DNA of 23,692 nucleotides from Spirochaetaceae bacterium (GCA_031278295.1 JAITKQ010000009.1:1-23692); one strand, 5' to 3'. Numbered from the stretch's first letter, positions 15,372-23,372 are shown. Notes: a model not told the origin generated them from the letters alone. Program-made: numbers and translations.

Positions 15372-16609
15372 TTCGGTCCATTGGCATAAAAACGCGCTTT
15401 TTTCTGACACTATCATGTCTGCCCCTGTGCTGCTGCCTCTCGTCACGGGGCGGGCCCCCCCTCGACACGGTAGAACCAGTTGTGCCGGACGCCCCGGTCG
15501 AGCAGCCGCCGTACATCGATCGCGAGACGGACGTCACCGGTTTTACGCCGGAAAAACTTCCGCCCCTGCCCGTTCCCGCCGACGCCGGCTTCATCTCCGA
15601 AAGGGATGCCGGCTCCGTGCCGGACGGCGGGCGCCGTCTGACCGCTCTCTTCCGGGCGGCTTACCGTGAAGCCCTGGTGCGGGAGATTCCGCTGGTCGGC
15701 GTTTTGGGCATGGACGCGGCCCACCTCTGGCCCGAAAAATCGCCCCTCACCTGGGTACAGAACTGGAGCGTCTCATCCTCGTCCTTCAACAGCTCGTGGG
15801 GCATAAGGGGCCTCGCGCTGGCCGTGTTGAATACGGCGGGGGACAAGGTTTTTACGGTAAGCGGGGACATCCTCGATATGTACGGAAAGAATTTAGGTTT
15901 AGGCGGGGAAAACGGCGTAAGGGGCTATGGTTCGCCGTTGACAGATGTTTTTTTCATAAAATTTACGGATCTTGCCCGGCCTGTTCACGCGCAACGCTTC
16001 GACAAAGGGCTTATTTATGTTGACGGCATGGGAAGGGGCGGTTTTATAGCCGGGAATGCGCCCTCAGCCCTGGTGGAAAGTGATAAAATGACCGGCATCT
16101 ACCCGTCGGATGATGCCGTGTTGCGTGAAAACCTCAAATTTACGTTTGAAAAGGCGTACAGGCGTCTTGTTGACAGGCATGAACAGGCGATAAAAGCGGA
16201 CGGCCCCGTCGAATATTTTGATTTTGGCGGCGCGGCCTGGTCCGTCGAAACGGAGGAAGGTGCGGTTCAGGTAGCCGGCCTCTATGTTCAACAGTATGAG
16301 GACGGCCGCTTCGCGGCGGTTTTGCCCCTTCTTGCCGGCGGGGAAGGGGCGGAAACCGGCGATTTTTCGTATTTGAACGAGGCGCGTACGGTAGAGCCCC
16401 CGTTTTCCGCGATAGTAAACGGGAGTATCCGGCTACCCGGTGCGCGGGAGCTTAGCCCGCACCCGCTCGATGACAAGGGCAAAAAGTCCGCATTTTTAAA
16501 AAGTTTGGCACTTTACGGTATCCCTTTGACCGATTCGTTTGTTAATATAGAGACGATGATGCTCTCACAACGCTTTTCAAACGGCGTTTTTCGTGTTAGT
16601 ATGCTTTAA
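15368..16609 (+). CDS. Lipoprotein of unknown function
   Basis: This 413-residue protein starts with GTG inside the stop of the binding-protein gene. The signal peptide FFLTLSCLPLCCC offers C21 to C23 as the lipid-attachment residue in a loose spirochaete-type lipobox. A proline-rich stretch (about 28-70) probably spans the periplasm or tethers the domain. The remaining 340 residues form a mixed alpha/beta domain (for example FTVSGDILDMYGKNLGLGG and GLIYVDGMGRGGFIAGN) that I do not recognise. Coupling to the binding protein suggests a shared envelope task. GC content is slightly higher at the 5' end. Confidence 0.7.
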   Translation: MIRSIGIKTRFFLTLSCLPLCCCLSSRGGPPLDTVEPVVPDAPVEQPPYIDRETDVTGFTPEKLPPLPVPADAGFISERDAGSVPDGGRRLTALFRAAYREALVREIPLVGVLGMDAAHLWPEKSPLTWVQNWSVSSSSFNSSWGIRGLALAVLNTAGDKVFTVSGDILDMYGKNLGLGGENGVRGYGSPLTDVFFIKFTDLARPVHAQRFDKGLIYVDGMGRGGFIAGNAPSALVESDKMTGIYPSDDAVLRENLKFTFEKAYRRLVDRHEQAIKADGPVEYFDFGGAAWSVETEEGAVQVAGLYVQQYEDGRFAAVLPLLAGGEGAETGDFSYLNEARTVEPPFSAIVNGSIRLPGARELSPHPLDDKGKKSAFLKSLALYGIPLTDSFVNIETMMLSQRFSNGVFRVSML

Positions 16610-16630
16610 GAAATTAAAACCGGAGACTGT

Positions 16631-17386
16631 ATGAACAAGCGCCGTGTGCGTAAGCTCTTTTTTTTGATATTAATTTTTGCGGCGATGGTTTTTCCGTCAG
16701 CCGCGCAGGAATCTGACGCCAATGATACGGAAGATACCGTCGAGACGCTTGAGACGGTTGAGACGGTTGAAGACGACGGGGAATGGGACTATGGCGAGGA
16801 CGAAGGGACCGAGGATGACGGCGAAAGCGGGGACGAGGACGGTAACGCGAATCTGCCGATAACTACGGATTGGGGAGGTACGCCGCTTACCGGCTACACG
16901 CGCGGCGATCAAACTTTTACGATAAATCTTGGTATACTTTTTCCGTTATTCTTTGTATCAAAATCCGGCGATCTGCTCGATAATAAGATATTTTTGGGCG
17001 GCGCCGGCTCGATTTCCTATAACTATTTTTTGAATTCACATTTATTCATCGGCGGCATCCTGGAAGGCAGTTTTTCGCAAACATTAGGAAAAAACTTTTT
17101 GTACCTGATACCGATAGGTTTTACGGCAGGGTATCAGTTTGTCCTGCGGAGTTTTGAATTCCCGCTTTCCATAACGGTAGGGGGCATGACCGAGCAGTAC
17201 CTTACCTACAACGGTTACTGGATTTTTTTCAAACCGCAGGCCTCAACTTTTTTCAGGTTTAACAGCGACTGGTCCTTTGGCCTGAATCTCGCGTGGTGGC
17301 TTGTGCCGCAGTGGACAAACGATCCGGAAAGGGACGCGACCGGCAACTTTCTTGAAGTAACGCTATGCGCACGTTATCATTTTTAG
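16631..17386 (+). CDS. Probable outer-membrane beta-barrel protein with acidic N-terminal linker
   Basis: The 251-residue protein has a signal peptide (FLILIFAAMVFPSAAQ, cut near residue 26). Residues 27-71 are almost wholly acidic and glycine-rich, with repeated TVET motifs. Residues 80-251 alternate hydrophobic and polar residues in about eight strands with aromatic ends, finishing in LCARYHF, an aromatic-terminated last strand as in BamA-inserted barrels. The size suits an eight-stranded barrel of the OmpW/OmpA-core kind; I recall T. pallidum TP0733 as comparable, but this is not checked. GGAG lies at good spacing before the ATG. The acidic stretch may bind cations or keep the chain unfolded before insertion. 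Confidence 0.7.
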   Translation: MNKRRVRKLFFLILIFAAMVFPSAAQESDANDTEDTVETLETVETVEDDGEWDYGEDEGTEDDGESGDEDGNANLPITTDWGGTPLTGYTRGDQTFTINLGILFPLFFVSKSGDLLDNKIFLGGAGSISYNYFLNSHLFIGGILEGSFSQTLGKNFLYLIPIGFTAGYQFVLRSFEFPLSITVGGMTEQYLTYNGYWIFFKPQASTFFRFNSDWSFGLNLAWWLVPQWTNDPERDATGNFLEVTLCARYHF

Positions 17387-17393
17387 GAACAAT

Positions 17394-18413
17394 ATGAAAT
17401 ACATACTGTACACGGCTTTATTTGTTTCAACATTTTTTGCGGCGGCCTGCAACCAGGACCCGATATTTATGATGATTTCCAACGAGGTGGAGCCCAAGGA
17501 TCCGCTCATAAGCGGGTCACCCTCAAAATTTGCAAAAATCAACGACGACATCTATGTAGCCAACGGCAAACTTTGGAAATATACTACAAGCGGCGGGTGG
17601 GCGCAGGCCGGCGGCCCGTCAAATGTCTACGACATTGCCGCCGCGGGGACAACGCTGTACCTGCTGAGTGTCGGTCAAAACGGCTGTACGGTTTATAAAC
17701 GGGACAGCAGCGGAGAATTTGCGTCAATTCCAAATAATAGCGGCTTCGGCATGATTCAAGGTGTATATACCGGTGGTACAAATCTTTACGCGGGCGGTAT
17801 GGAAGGTGAATCGTACGCTATTCTATATATCGATAGCAATGAACTCAAATCTAAATCCCCCATAAGCAGCCCGCTGACCGGGGTTGCCGGCGGCTATTAT
17901 GCCACTGCCCACAACGGCATATACAAAATAAGCGATAACACGCTTGTTGCGGGAGCCGGCTATACAATTGCGGGCATCATTGAGGCCGAGGGAAAAATCA
18001 TCGCCGTAAGCAGCGGCGGCACGATTTTTGATATTGATCCTACAACCAACAGTGTAACCCCCTATGAGACAAGCTACAATTTTACCGGCGCCCTTGCCGT
18101 ATACGAGCCTGCTTCGGGCAGCGAGGATCTTTTATTGATAGGCATCAAAGGCAGCATCTACAGTCTGGGTTACCGCGAGGCGTGGCTGAACGGTACTGAC
18201 AATTTTGCGTTACGTTCCCCGGGCGGTTCGATCGCGGACTCAACTATCCCGATCGCGGACCAGGACAAGTACAGCGCGACCCTCGAAAAATACGCCGTCA
18301 ATTCGCTGATTCAGGCAGGAGAAAAAAGCGAAGGCTGGCCTGTGATTTTTGCTTCCACACAGAAGAACGGGCTTTGGTCATACCGAAACAGGGAATGGAA
18401 CGCTGAAGAATAA
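17394..18413 (+). CDS. Lipoprotein, probable beta-propeller-like fold
   Basis: In this 339-residue protein the signal peptide MKYILYTALFVSTFFAAAC ends in a good lipobox with C19 as the lipidated residue. Short repeats of the type DIYVANGKLWKYTTSG, TLYLLSVG, TNLYAGG and GKIIAVSSGGTIFDI recur about every 40 residues, as in propeller blades, and GLWSYR near the C-terminus may close the ring. The likely site is the periplasmic face of the membrane or the cell surface. AGGAA precedes the ATG, and only 7 bp separate it from the outer-membrane protein gene, so the two share a transcript. The ligand is unknown. Confidence 0.7.
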   Translation: MKYILYTALFVSTFFAAACNQDPIFMMISNEVEPKDPLISGSPSKFAKINDDIYVANGKLWKYTTSGGWAQAGGPSNVYDIAAAGTTLYLLSVGQNGCTVYKRDSSGEFASIPNNSGFGMIQGVYTGGTNLYAGGMEGESYAILYIDSNELKSKSPISSPLTGVAGGYYATAHNGIYKISDNTLVAGAGYTIAGIIEAEGKIIAVSSGGTIFDIDPTTNSVTPYETSYNFTGALAVYEPASGSEDLLLIGIKGSIYSLGYREAWLNGTDNFALRSPGGSIADSTIPIADQDKYSATLEKYAVNSLIQAGEKSEGWPVIFASTQKNGLWSYRNREWNAEE

Positions 18414-19239
18414 TTTTTTTCGGTGTGCGCTTGCGGCAATGTTACTGGTAAACTGCGCGACCCACGCATCGTTAAAAACGGTTTACTATGACCTGCCATT
18501 CCCCGACAGGCCGGGTTTTGAACGGCAAACACTTGTTATCGTTCTTGTAAGCGATCTTCACAGCGATATTTACGGCAAGGATCAAACGCCCCTTTTGACG
18601 CGGATAACCGAGGCTTCGCCCGACATAATAGTCCTTGCCGGTGATATATTTGATGATCGTGCGCCGCACACCGGGACGCGGCTTTTGCTGGCCGGCATAA
18701 AAAAGGATCTGCCCGGAACGCCGGTTTTTTACGTTACCGGGAATCATGAGTATGACGGTGGTAAAATTGACGAGATACTGGGGGAACTTTCCGATTTTGG
18801 CGTTACGGTTCTGTCGGACGATTATGCCCGGCTTGAAATAAACGGGGTACGGCTTGTAGTGGCCGGCGTCGAGGACCCGAACAAAAAGCTGTCCGATCCG
18901 TCTTATGACGCGGGCTCCGCGGACGGGCAGTTAAAACGGGCGGCCGGGGCCGGCGGGTACAAAATCCTGGTATGCCACCGGCCCGATGTCGCCAGGCGCT
19001 ATGCGGATTACGGCTTTGATCTGGCGCTTTCCGGGCATACGCACGGCGGGCAGGTGCGCCTGCCGCCCCTGATAAACGGACTTTACGCGCCGGGGCAGGG
19101 CCTGTTTCCCAGGTATTCCGGCGGTCTTTACCGGGTGGGCAACCTTACCCTCGTCGTAAGCCGGGGGCTTACGACGCGCCGCCCGTTTTTTCCGCGTATA
19201 TGGAACCCGCCGGAACTTGTCGTGGTACGGCTTGGTTAA
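18349..19239 (+). CDS. Exported metallophosphoesterase (YaeI-like)
   Basis: This is a calcineurin-like two-metal phosphoesterase of up to 296 residues. Metal and catalytic motifs, counted from the TTG start, are SDLH (68-71), GDIFDD (98-103), GNHE (131-134), CH at 209-210, and GHTHGG (229-234). YaeI-type relatives act on envelope lipids or phosphate esters. A hydrophobic segment with LLVNC just before the domain suggests membrane or lipoprotein anchoring. The start is uncertain: TTG at 18349 overlaps the preceding gene by 65 bp without a ribosome-binding site, CTG at 18403 is unusual, and ATG at 18439 would lose the signal peptide. It is the last gene of the envelope operon. Confidence 0.85.
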   Translation: MLPHRRTGFGHTETGNGTLKNNFFRCALAAMLLVNCATHASLKTVYYDLPFPDRPGFERQTLVIVLVSDLHSDIYGKDQTPLLTRITEASPDIIVLAGDIFDDRAPHTGTRLLLAGIKKDLPGTPVFYVTGNHEYDGGKIDEILGELSDFGVTVLSDDYARLEINGVRLVVAGVEDPNKKLSDPSYDAGSADGQLKRAAGAGGYKILVCHRPDVARRYADYGFDLALSGHTHGGQVRLPPLINGLYAPGQGLFPRYSGGLYRVGNLTLVVSRGLTTRRPFFPRIWNPPELVVVRLG

Positions 19240-19413
19240 AAGGAAACGCCGTTTGCGTCACCCGGCAGCCTGTCGCGCCTGTAAGTTTATCGCTTTTCGT
19301 TGAAAAAAGTCATAAACCCTTCGTCTTCCGTCGGCGCGCCTCCTTTCAGCGCGGCTGTTTTAGGTCCATTCCCATCACCCTGGCGGCTTCCGCCGTCCGA
19401 AGCGCCGTTTAGC

Positions 19414-19472
19414 CCGGCAAGAGAGATACCAGGGTTATAGTGCTTCTACTTGCAAAACACTAATATGCCGGG
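19414..19472. other. Nested hairpin in a 310-bp gene-free stretch
   Basis: From 19240 to 19549 I see no gene. An outer stem CCCGGCA (19414-19420) with TGCCGGG (19466-19472) encloses an inner stem TAGTG with CACTA. The minus strand also has a start-less frame of about 48 codons ending in MTFFNEKR with a TAA near 19290, which may be a gene tail or chance. Confidence 0.4.
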
Positions 19473-19490
19473 GCGTAGCTTCGGGGCAAC

Positions 19491-19510
19491 GAAAAACCCG
19501 TTTTGCGGGT
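19491..19510 (-). terminator. Rho-independent terminator for the minus-strand glycan genes
   Basis: On the minus strand ACCCG-CAAAA-CGGGT is followed at once by TTTT. It sits about 40 bp after the small ORF that ends at 19550. A second hairpin, CGCACA (19515-19520) with TGTGCG (19530-19535), comes just before it. Confidence 0.6.
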
Positions 19511-19549
19511 CTCACGCACAGGTCCGTTATGTGCGGTTTTGCCCTTGCG

Positions 19550-19750
19550 TTACTCAATAATTTCAAAAACAGCTCTTTGTATTCCTTTTCTTTTCCAATC
19601 CCTTAATATTCCACTACGAATGTTATTTTTTAGATTTGAGTCATTAGTAAAATCTTTTGCATTCCAGAACTTAATTTCTTGTCTACCGTCAAAATATGTA
19701 ATTGTATATCTTGCTTTTTTGGTTTTTAATGAACAACGGCGTTGTTTCAA
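19550..19750 (-). CDS. Small ORF overlapping the end of the glycosyltransferase (tail or separate gene)
   Basis: The 66-codon frame begins with TTG inside the glycosyltransferase gene, one frame over. The protein is basic and looks genuine after the overlap (ARYTITYFDGRQEIKF and NNIRSGILRDWKRKGIQRA). No ribosome-binding site precedes the TTG. Removing one A from the A6 run near 19706 would join it to the glycosyltransferase in one frame of about 210 residues, close to the family's usual length. It may therefore be the displaced tail of that gene, or a separate small protein I do not recognise. Confidence 0.4.
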   Translation of the reverse strand: MKQRRCSLKTKKARYTITYFDGRQEIKFWNAKDFTNDSNLKNNIRSGILRDWKRKGIQRAVFEIIE

Positions 19751-20144
19751 AATATTCCATGCATTTTTTTATGTACGGATGCCCTTTTGCCGCGCCGAAA
19801 CATCCCGCTTCAATGTTTTTGCTTATATGATTTTCGTAAGCAAGCATCAAGTCTAAACGCAAAAGATCGTCAAACTGTTTTACAATTTCCATGTCCATAT
19901 CAAGATATATTCCGCCGTGTTTATACACCGCGTAAAGGCGAATATAATCAGACGCGCAGGCATACAGTTTTACCTCAAAAGCCTGCTTGACCCAAATGAC
20001 ACTGTTTACATCAAACCGTTTTGTGTCCCACCGCATCAACTCGTAATCCGGCAGCTTCTGTTTCCATGTCGCCATGCAGCGCTTGTAATCTTCCGGTATC
20101 GGGTCGTCCGACAGCCGGCAGTACTGAATGATTTTTGGTATCAT
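19689..20144 (-). CDS. Sugar-region glycosyltransferase with DXD motif (short)
   Basis: This belongs to the GT32-like family (PF04488 type). The start MIPKIIQYC, SDYIRLYAVY (65-74) and GGIYLDMDMEIVK (77-89) with the metal-binding DMD at 82-84 are the family's hallmarks; it would transfer a sugar from a nucleotide donor onto a cell-surface glycan. The 151 residues end soon after AAKGHPYIKKCMEYFE, whereas relatives usually run to 210-260, so the C-terminal part is missing or in another frame (see 19550-19750). A frame extension to 20162 has no better start. It follows the methyltransferase on the same strand after 70 bp and is more AT-rich than the surrounding genes. Confidence 0.75.
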   Translation of the reverse strand: MIPKIIQYCRLSDDPIPEDYKRCMATWKQKLPDYELMRWDTKRFDVNSVIWVKQAFEVKLYACASDYIRLYAVYKHGGIYLDMDMEIVKQFDDLLRLDLMLAYENHISKNIEAGCFGAAKGHPYIKKCMEYFETTPLFIKNQKSKIYNYIF

Positions 20145-20165
20145 ACGCGCGCGCCCGTGCATAAG

Positions 20166-20181
20166 GGCGTTGCGAAGCGCC
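20166..20181. other. Small hairpin with GCGA tetraloop
   Basis: GGCGTT-GCGA-AGCGCC on the plus strand forms a 6-bp stem (one G-T pair) closed by a GNRA-type loop, in the gap between methyltransferase and glycosyltransferase. It is GC-rich within otherwise AT-rich DNA; no U-run follows. Confidence 0.4.
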
Positions 20182-20213
20182 GCCGCGGATGGGGGCGAGC
20201 GCTTGCGGCTTTG

Positions 20214-20990
20214 TTATGCGCCGTTTTTTGATTCAACTTTTTGCCCCCATATAATTGTTTCAAATCCCCAGTAGCCCCAAGTCCATGGCCACAACACTTC
20301 TTTTGTTTTTTTAGATTCCCGCTCAAGAAGAAAACCAACAATATACACCGGAAATGGTTTATATGATTTATTCGCAAATAGCACTTTCATATTATTTGTT
20401 TTCAGCGTCGATATTATTTTTTCATAATCAGGCGGTTTATCCTTATGCGTCGGGTCGTCATAATAGTTTAAAGTTCCTTTACGCGGACCGGGAAAATCAA
20501 CGCTTTTTTCCGTTGGAAACGATAAAAACAAATACCCTCCGGGTTTTAACGCTTTTATCATTGCGTCCAATGTCCTGTCCCTGTCATTACAATGTTCCAA
20601 ATTATGCGCCGAAATTACCGCGTCAAATGATTCCGCCATATTTTCTATCGCTTCGGCAAAGCCTTCAGGTTTAACTACGATATACTCGTCCGCAAGATTC
20701 GGCGTGGTCTGGTTATAATCGCCTATGTCAATGCCGGTATATGTTATATCCGGATATTTTGTTTTTGTATTATATGGGGAATCGTTGCCGCAGCCGACAT
20801 CCAGCAAATTTCCTTTCCGGTTTATTATTTTTAAGAACCTTGCCTTATAATGGCAGTTGGGTTCGGCAATCTTCCAAAGTACTTTTAGGTGCGTTTTATA
20901 ACGTAGTATTAGGAATAGCAAAGCTGCTAATGTTATCGCATTAGTTATCAATAAGACATTTACCCTTGCGAATTCTGTAATATTTTCCAT
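20214..20990 (-). CDS. Membrane-anchored class I SAM-dependent methyltransferase
   Basis: Counted from MENITEFARV, this 258-residue protein has a hydrophobic helix at 10-30 (NVLLITNAITLAALLFLIL) followed by a Rossmann methyltransferase domain. LLDVGCGN (62-69) is motif I for S-adenosylmethionine, TGIDIG (85-90) carries the ribose-binding acidic residue, and SAHNLEHC and LKPGGYLFLSFP follow as motifs IV and VI. Next to a glycosyltransferase, methylation of a membrane-bound glycan or lipid intermediate is a reasonable inference. The frame runs up to 21059, but ATG 20990 has GGGGGA at good spacing and the upstream residues look unnatural. The gene is AT-rich relative to its neighbours. Confidence 0.8.
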   Translation of the reverse strand: MENITEFARVNVLLITNAITLAALLFLILRYKTHLKVLWKIAEPNCHYKARFLKIINRKGNLLDVGCGNDSPYNTKTKYPDITYTGIDIGDYNQTTPNLADEYIVVKPEGFAEAIENMAESFDAVISAHNLEHCNDRDRTLDAMIKALKPGGYLFLSFPTEKSVDFPGPRKGTLNYYDDPTHKDKPPDYEKIISTLKTNNMKVLFANKSYKPFPVYIVGFLLERESKKTKEVLWPWTWGYWGFETIIWGQKVESKNGA

Positions 20991-21015
20991 AACAATCCCC
21001 CAAAACGTTTGTTTT

Positions 21016-21042
21016 ACGGCGCCACGGATGCCGTGCCGCCGT
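21016..21042. terminator. Strong hairpin between two minus-strand genes
   Basis: ACGGCG pairs with CGCCGT and CACGG with CCGTG, around a C-C mismatch and an ATG loop: 11 pairs in total. On the plus strand TTTT follows; on the minus strand, the transcribed one, there is only TAAAAC. It may act as a leaky terminator or an RNA-stability element between the lipoprotein gene and the methyltransferase. Confidence 0.45.
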
Positions 21043-21060
21043 TTTATGAGGGAAAACATC

Positions 21061-22566
21061 CTACCTGGTGTCGGTCATGGAATGGTCCAGTACAGCCCTA
21101 TAACCGGTTCCCATTACAACGGCGTAGTTATCAAAATTAAACGCCCTGATTGCCGCATCTTCCGAGACCCCCCGGTATTTCTGCTGGTGCAGGGAGTCTA
21201 TCATCTGTCTCAGCGCCGTCCGCAGATTCGAACTCCTCTCTTCCGCTCCGGGTTTTTTTGCCATTTTTACATACAGATCCTCAATGCCGTTGGTTATCCG
21301 GAACATGATCGTATTGTCATCCGGTTCTGTTATGCTGTCGGCAAAAATACGGAAATTGCCCACCATCAGGGCTTCACTGTCCAGACCATAGGGCGGCGAT
21401 CTTGGGGGGCCGGAAGCGGCGCGGATAACGGTTGCCATCAGCGCCGCCAGAGAAAAACTGTTATTTAACCATACTTTCCCCAATACGTGCCGCGGTTTTC
21501 TTTGCTGTTCAAGGATACGGAAAATTTCCCCGTCCATCAGGACGGATCTTTGTTCCAGCTTGCGGGAATATTGCTCATTGGTTAAATCGGAAGCATAGAC
21601 CCCCGATTCCATGCCGTAGGGTTCAAAAACATAGTAGCTTATCTTTGCCGACACGAAGTATTTCTCCACGTCTTCCGTATGGTCCGCCCCGATAACCATG
21701 GCCATGATGCCGTTTTCTTTGCGGAGTTCAGCTTCCACGGCGCGGGACATGGTGTCGCTCCTCTTTATCGCGGTATCGAGAAATTTGACGTATTCCAAAA
21801 GGACTTCCCGCATATCGCCGGATATTCCAAGCCTCTTACGGTAGGGATCGACTTTGTTCAGCAGTTTCCGCAGGCGTTTACTTATCTCTTCAGTAGAAGA
21901 TATGCTTGTTATTATTTCATAAGTTTCCTTTGTCCAAGGGTTTAGATCCAGAAGTTCGCTAAAATAGCGCAGGTAAGACTCCGCGTCTCCGGCGGTTTTA
22001 AGCCTGTCAAGAGCGCGGGGCAAAATGTCCGGCATTTCCCGTTCTTTATCAATTATCACGCTGGACAGCAAATAAGTGTCCAGAGCGTAGCCCGCGCTAT
22101 CGGGAAACTCAACACCGTATTCCTCCGGCTTTTCAATGCCGAATACCCGGAAGTTTTTTGCCAGATACATGAATTCCGGCGCCGTGATTTCCCCGCTTTC
22201 AAGCAGCCACAGAATGGCCTGTGTCCGTTCCTGTTCGCCGGTATCGAGCAACGTTGTGCCGTCAAAGGTTTCCCCCTGGAACATTCCTTCCAAAGCGACA
22301 CGCGCGAGTCCGCTGTTTTCTGCCAGCAGATCCATCAGGTACGCCTCCTCCGCCTGTATCAGCCGGGAACTGTGCCGTTCCGGCAGGATGACTACCGGGC
22401 CGTATCTGCCGGTTTCATTGCGGGAAGCAAGCGTAAAATAGCCCGATTCCGCTATCATCTCCAAGGTTTGGGCATCGATGCTTTTTGCTTTAACGGCGCA
22501 GCCCGCAAGAGCAAGAACCGTTAAACCCGTACACAGCCAGACCTTGATGGTCTTTACTTTTTTCAT
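21061..22566 (-). CDS. Large lipoprotein with an EreA/ChaN-like domain
   Basis: This 501-residue protein has a classic lipobox, LALAGC, with C23 as the lipidated residue. Residues 55-310 show a pattern I associate with the EreA/ChaN/TIKI-like superfamily: ILPERHSS (60-67, H65), then RVALEG (89-94, E93), VFGIEKPEEYG (141-151) and IGADHTEDVEKYF (292-304, H296). These would be the paired His and Glu of a hydrolase or haem-binding site. The remaining 190 residues are helical and unassigned. GGGGGA precedes the ATG, and the stop of the upstream small membrane-protein gene is only 2 bp away, so the two form one operon. The substrate is unknown and the superfamily call is from motif layout only. Confidence 0.65.
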   Translation of the reverse strand: MKKVKTIKVWLCTGLTVLALAGCAVKAKSIDAQTLEMIAESGYFTLASRNETGRYGPVVILPERHSSRLIQAEEAYLMDLLAENSGLARVALEGMFQGETFDGTTLLDTGEQERTQAILWLLESGEITAPEFMYLAKNFRVFGIEKPEEYGVEFPDSAGYALDTYLLSSVIIDKEREMPDILPRALDRLKTAGDAESYLRYFSELLDLNPWTKETYEIITSISSTEEISKRLRKLLNKVDPYRKRLGISGDMREVLLEYVKFLDTAIKRSDTMSRAVEAELRKENGIMAMVIGADHTEDVEKYFVSAKISYYVFEPYGMESGVYASDLTNEQYSRKLEQRSVLMDGEIFRILEQQRKPRHVLGKVWLNNSFSLAALMATVIRAASGPPRSPPYGLDSEALMVGNFRIFADSITEPDDNTIMFRITNGIEDLYVKMAKKPGAEERSSNLRTALRQMIDSLHQQKYRGVSEDAAIRAFNFDNYAVVMGTGYRAVLDHSMTDTR

Positions 22567-22568
22567 TG

Positions 22569-23003
22569 TTATTCCCCCGTAATATGGATTTCATATATCA
22601 TCTGTAAATATTTCTTTTTGCCTTCGTCTTTTTGTTTTTCCCCGGCGGACTTTACTATGGCCAAATATTGTTCTTTTCCTGTTATTCCCCTCAATTTTGC
22701 AAGCGCGGACTCCACAACGGTAAAGTTGCGGCTTTTTGTGATGATCCGCCGTAGTTTCTTTACGGGTCTGTCCGCCATGCGAGCGATAAAAAAACAGCGC
22801 AACCTGGTAAGTGGTTCGCATTTGTAGATAAACCAGTATAAGTTATGGATTATCAGCGTCAGGACAAGGACGGCTGTAGCAGCAACAAGAGGTGTATACA
22901 GCAACGGGAATTTGTCAATTGGGAAGACTCCAAAAAACCAAGCAAGGCTAACGGGTATTAAGAATCCCATTAATATAAAATTCACGGCTTTCCGGATTTT
23001 CAT
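22569..23003 (-). CDS. Small membrane protein with cytoplasmic tail
   Basis: The 144-residue protein has two transmembrane helices: FILMGFLIPVSLAWFFGVF (about 9-27) and the segment at 34-58 rich in Leu, Val and Ile. A basic, helical tail follows (KKLRRIITKSRNFTVVESAL, then GKEQYLAIVKSAGEKQKDEG). I do not recognise it. It is the first gene of a two-gene unit with the lipoprotein, with a weak ribosome-binding site, and its upstream leader carries competing hairpins. Confidence 0.6.
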   Translation of the reverse strand: MKIRKAVNFILMGFLIPVSLAWFFGVFPIDKFPLLYTPLVAATAVLVLTLIIHNLYWFIYKCEPLTRLRCFFIARMADRPVKKLRRIITKSRNFTVVESALAKLRGITGKEQYLAIVKSAGEKQKDEGKKKYLQMIYEIHITGE

Positions 23004-23175
23004 GCCGGCCTGCCTTTCGGCGCGGCGGTTTTAGAGCGGGGTTGCCGGGTATTTTTCGTGGAGGATGAAATATGCCGTCCGTAAGTTCCGGCCCTTAGCC
23101 GGTAATTAAAGGCTAATTGATGATGGGGGGGAGGGGGGTAGAGCAACAAGATTTCCGATGCGGAAACCGCGCGGA

Positions 23176-23213
23176 CTTGCCGTGTGCGATCCGTGCCCTT
23201 GCACGGCAAGGGC
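23176..23213. promoter_or_regulatory. Mutually exclusive hairpins in the gap before uvrA
   Basis: In the 369-bp gap 23004-23372, stem one is CTTGCCGTG (23176-23184) with CACGGCAAG (23202-23210). Stem two is GCCCTTG (23195-23201) with CAAGGGC (23207-23213). They share bases 23207-23210, so only one can form. A -10-like TATACT on the minus strand (23279-23274) would put both in the leader of the small membrane-protein gene. A G7-A-G6 tract lies at 23125-23138. No clear uvrA promoter was found. Confidence 0.45.
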
Positions 23214-23372
23214 CGCCGGGAGGCTGAATTTGGACGGCGTATTGAACCGTTACACATCTTGTTCATGGGTAATAGTATAACATAAGCGAAAATTTTATCT
23301 ACTGGATAAATCATATATGCCGCCCCGCCGCCGCCCCTAAACCTCAGCCCTGTTTTCCGCTATGCTTACGGC

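Noticed and set aside
19414..19472. Integron attC-like recombination site
   Set aside because: The outer and inner stems lack the conserved core sequences of attC and no integrase is nearby.
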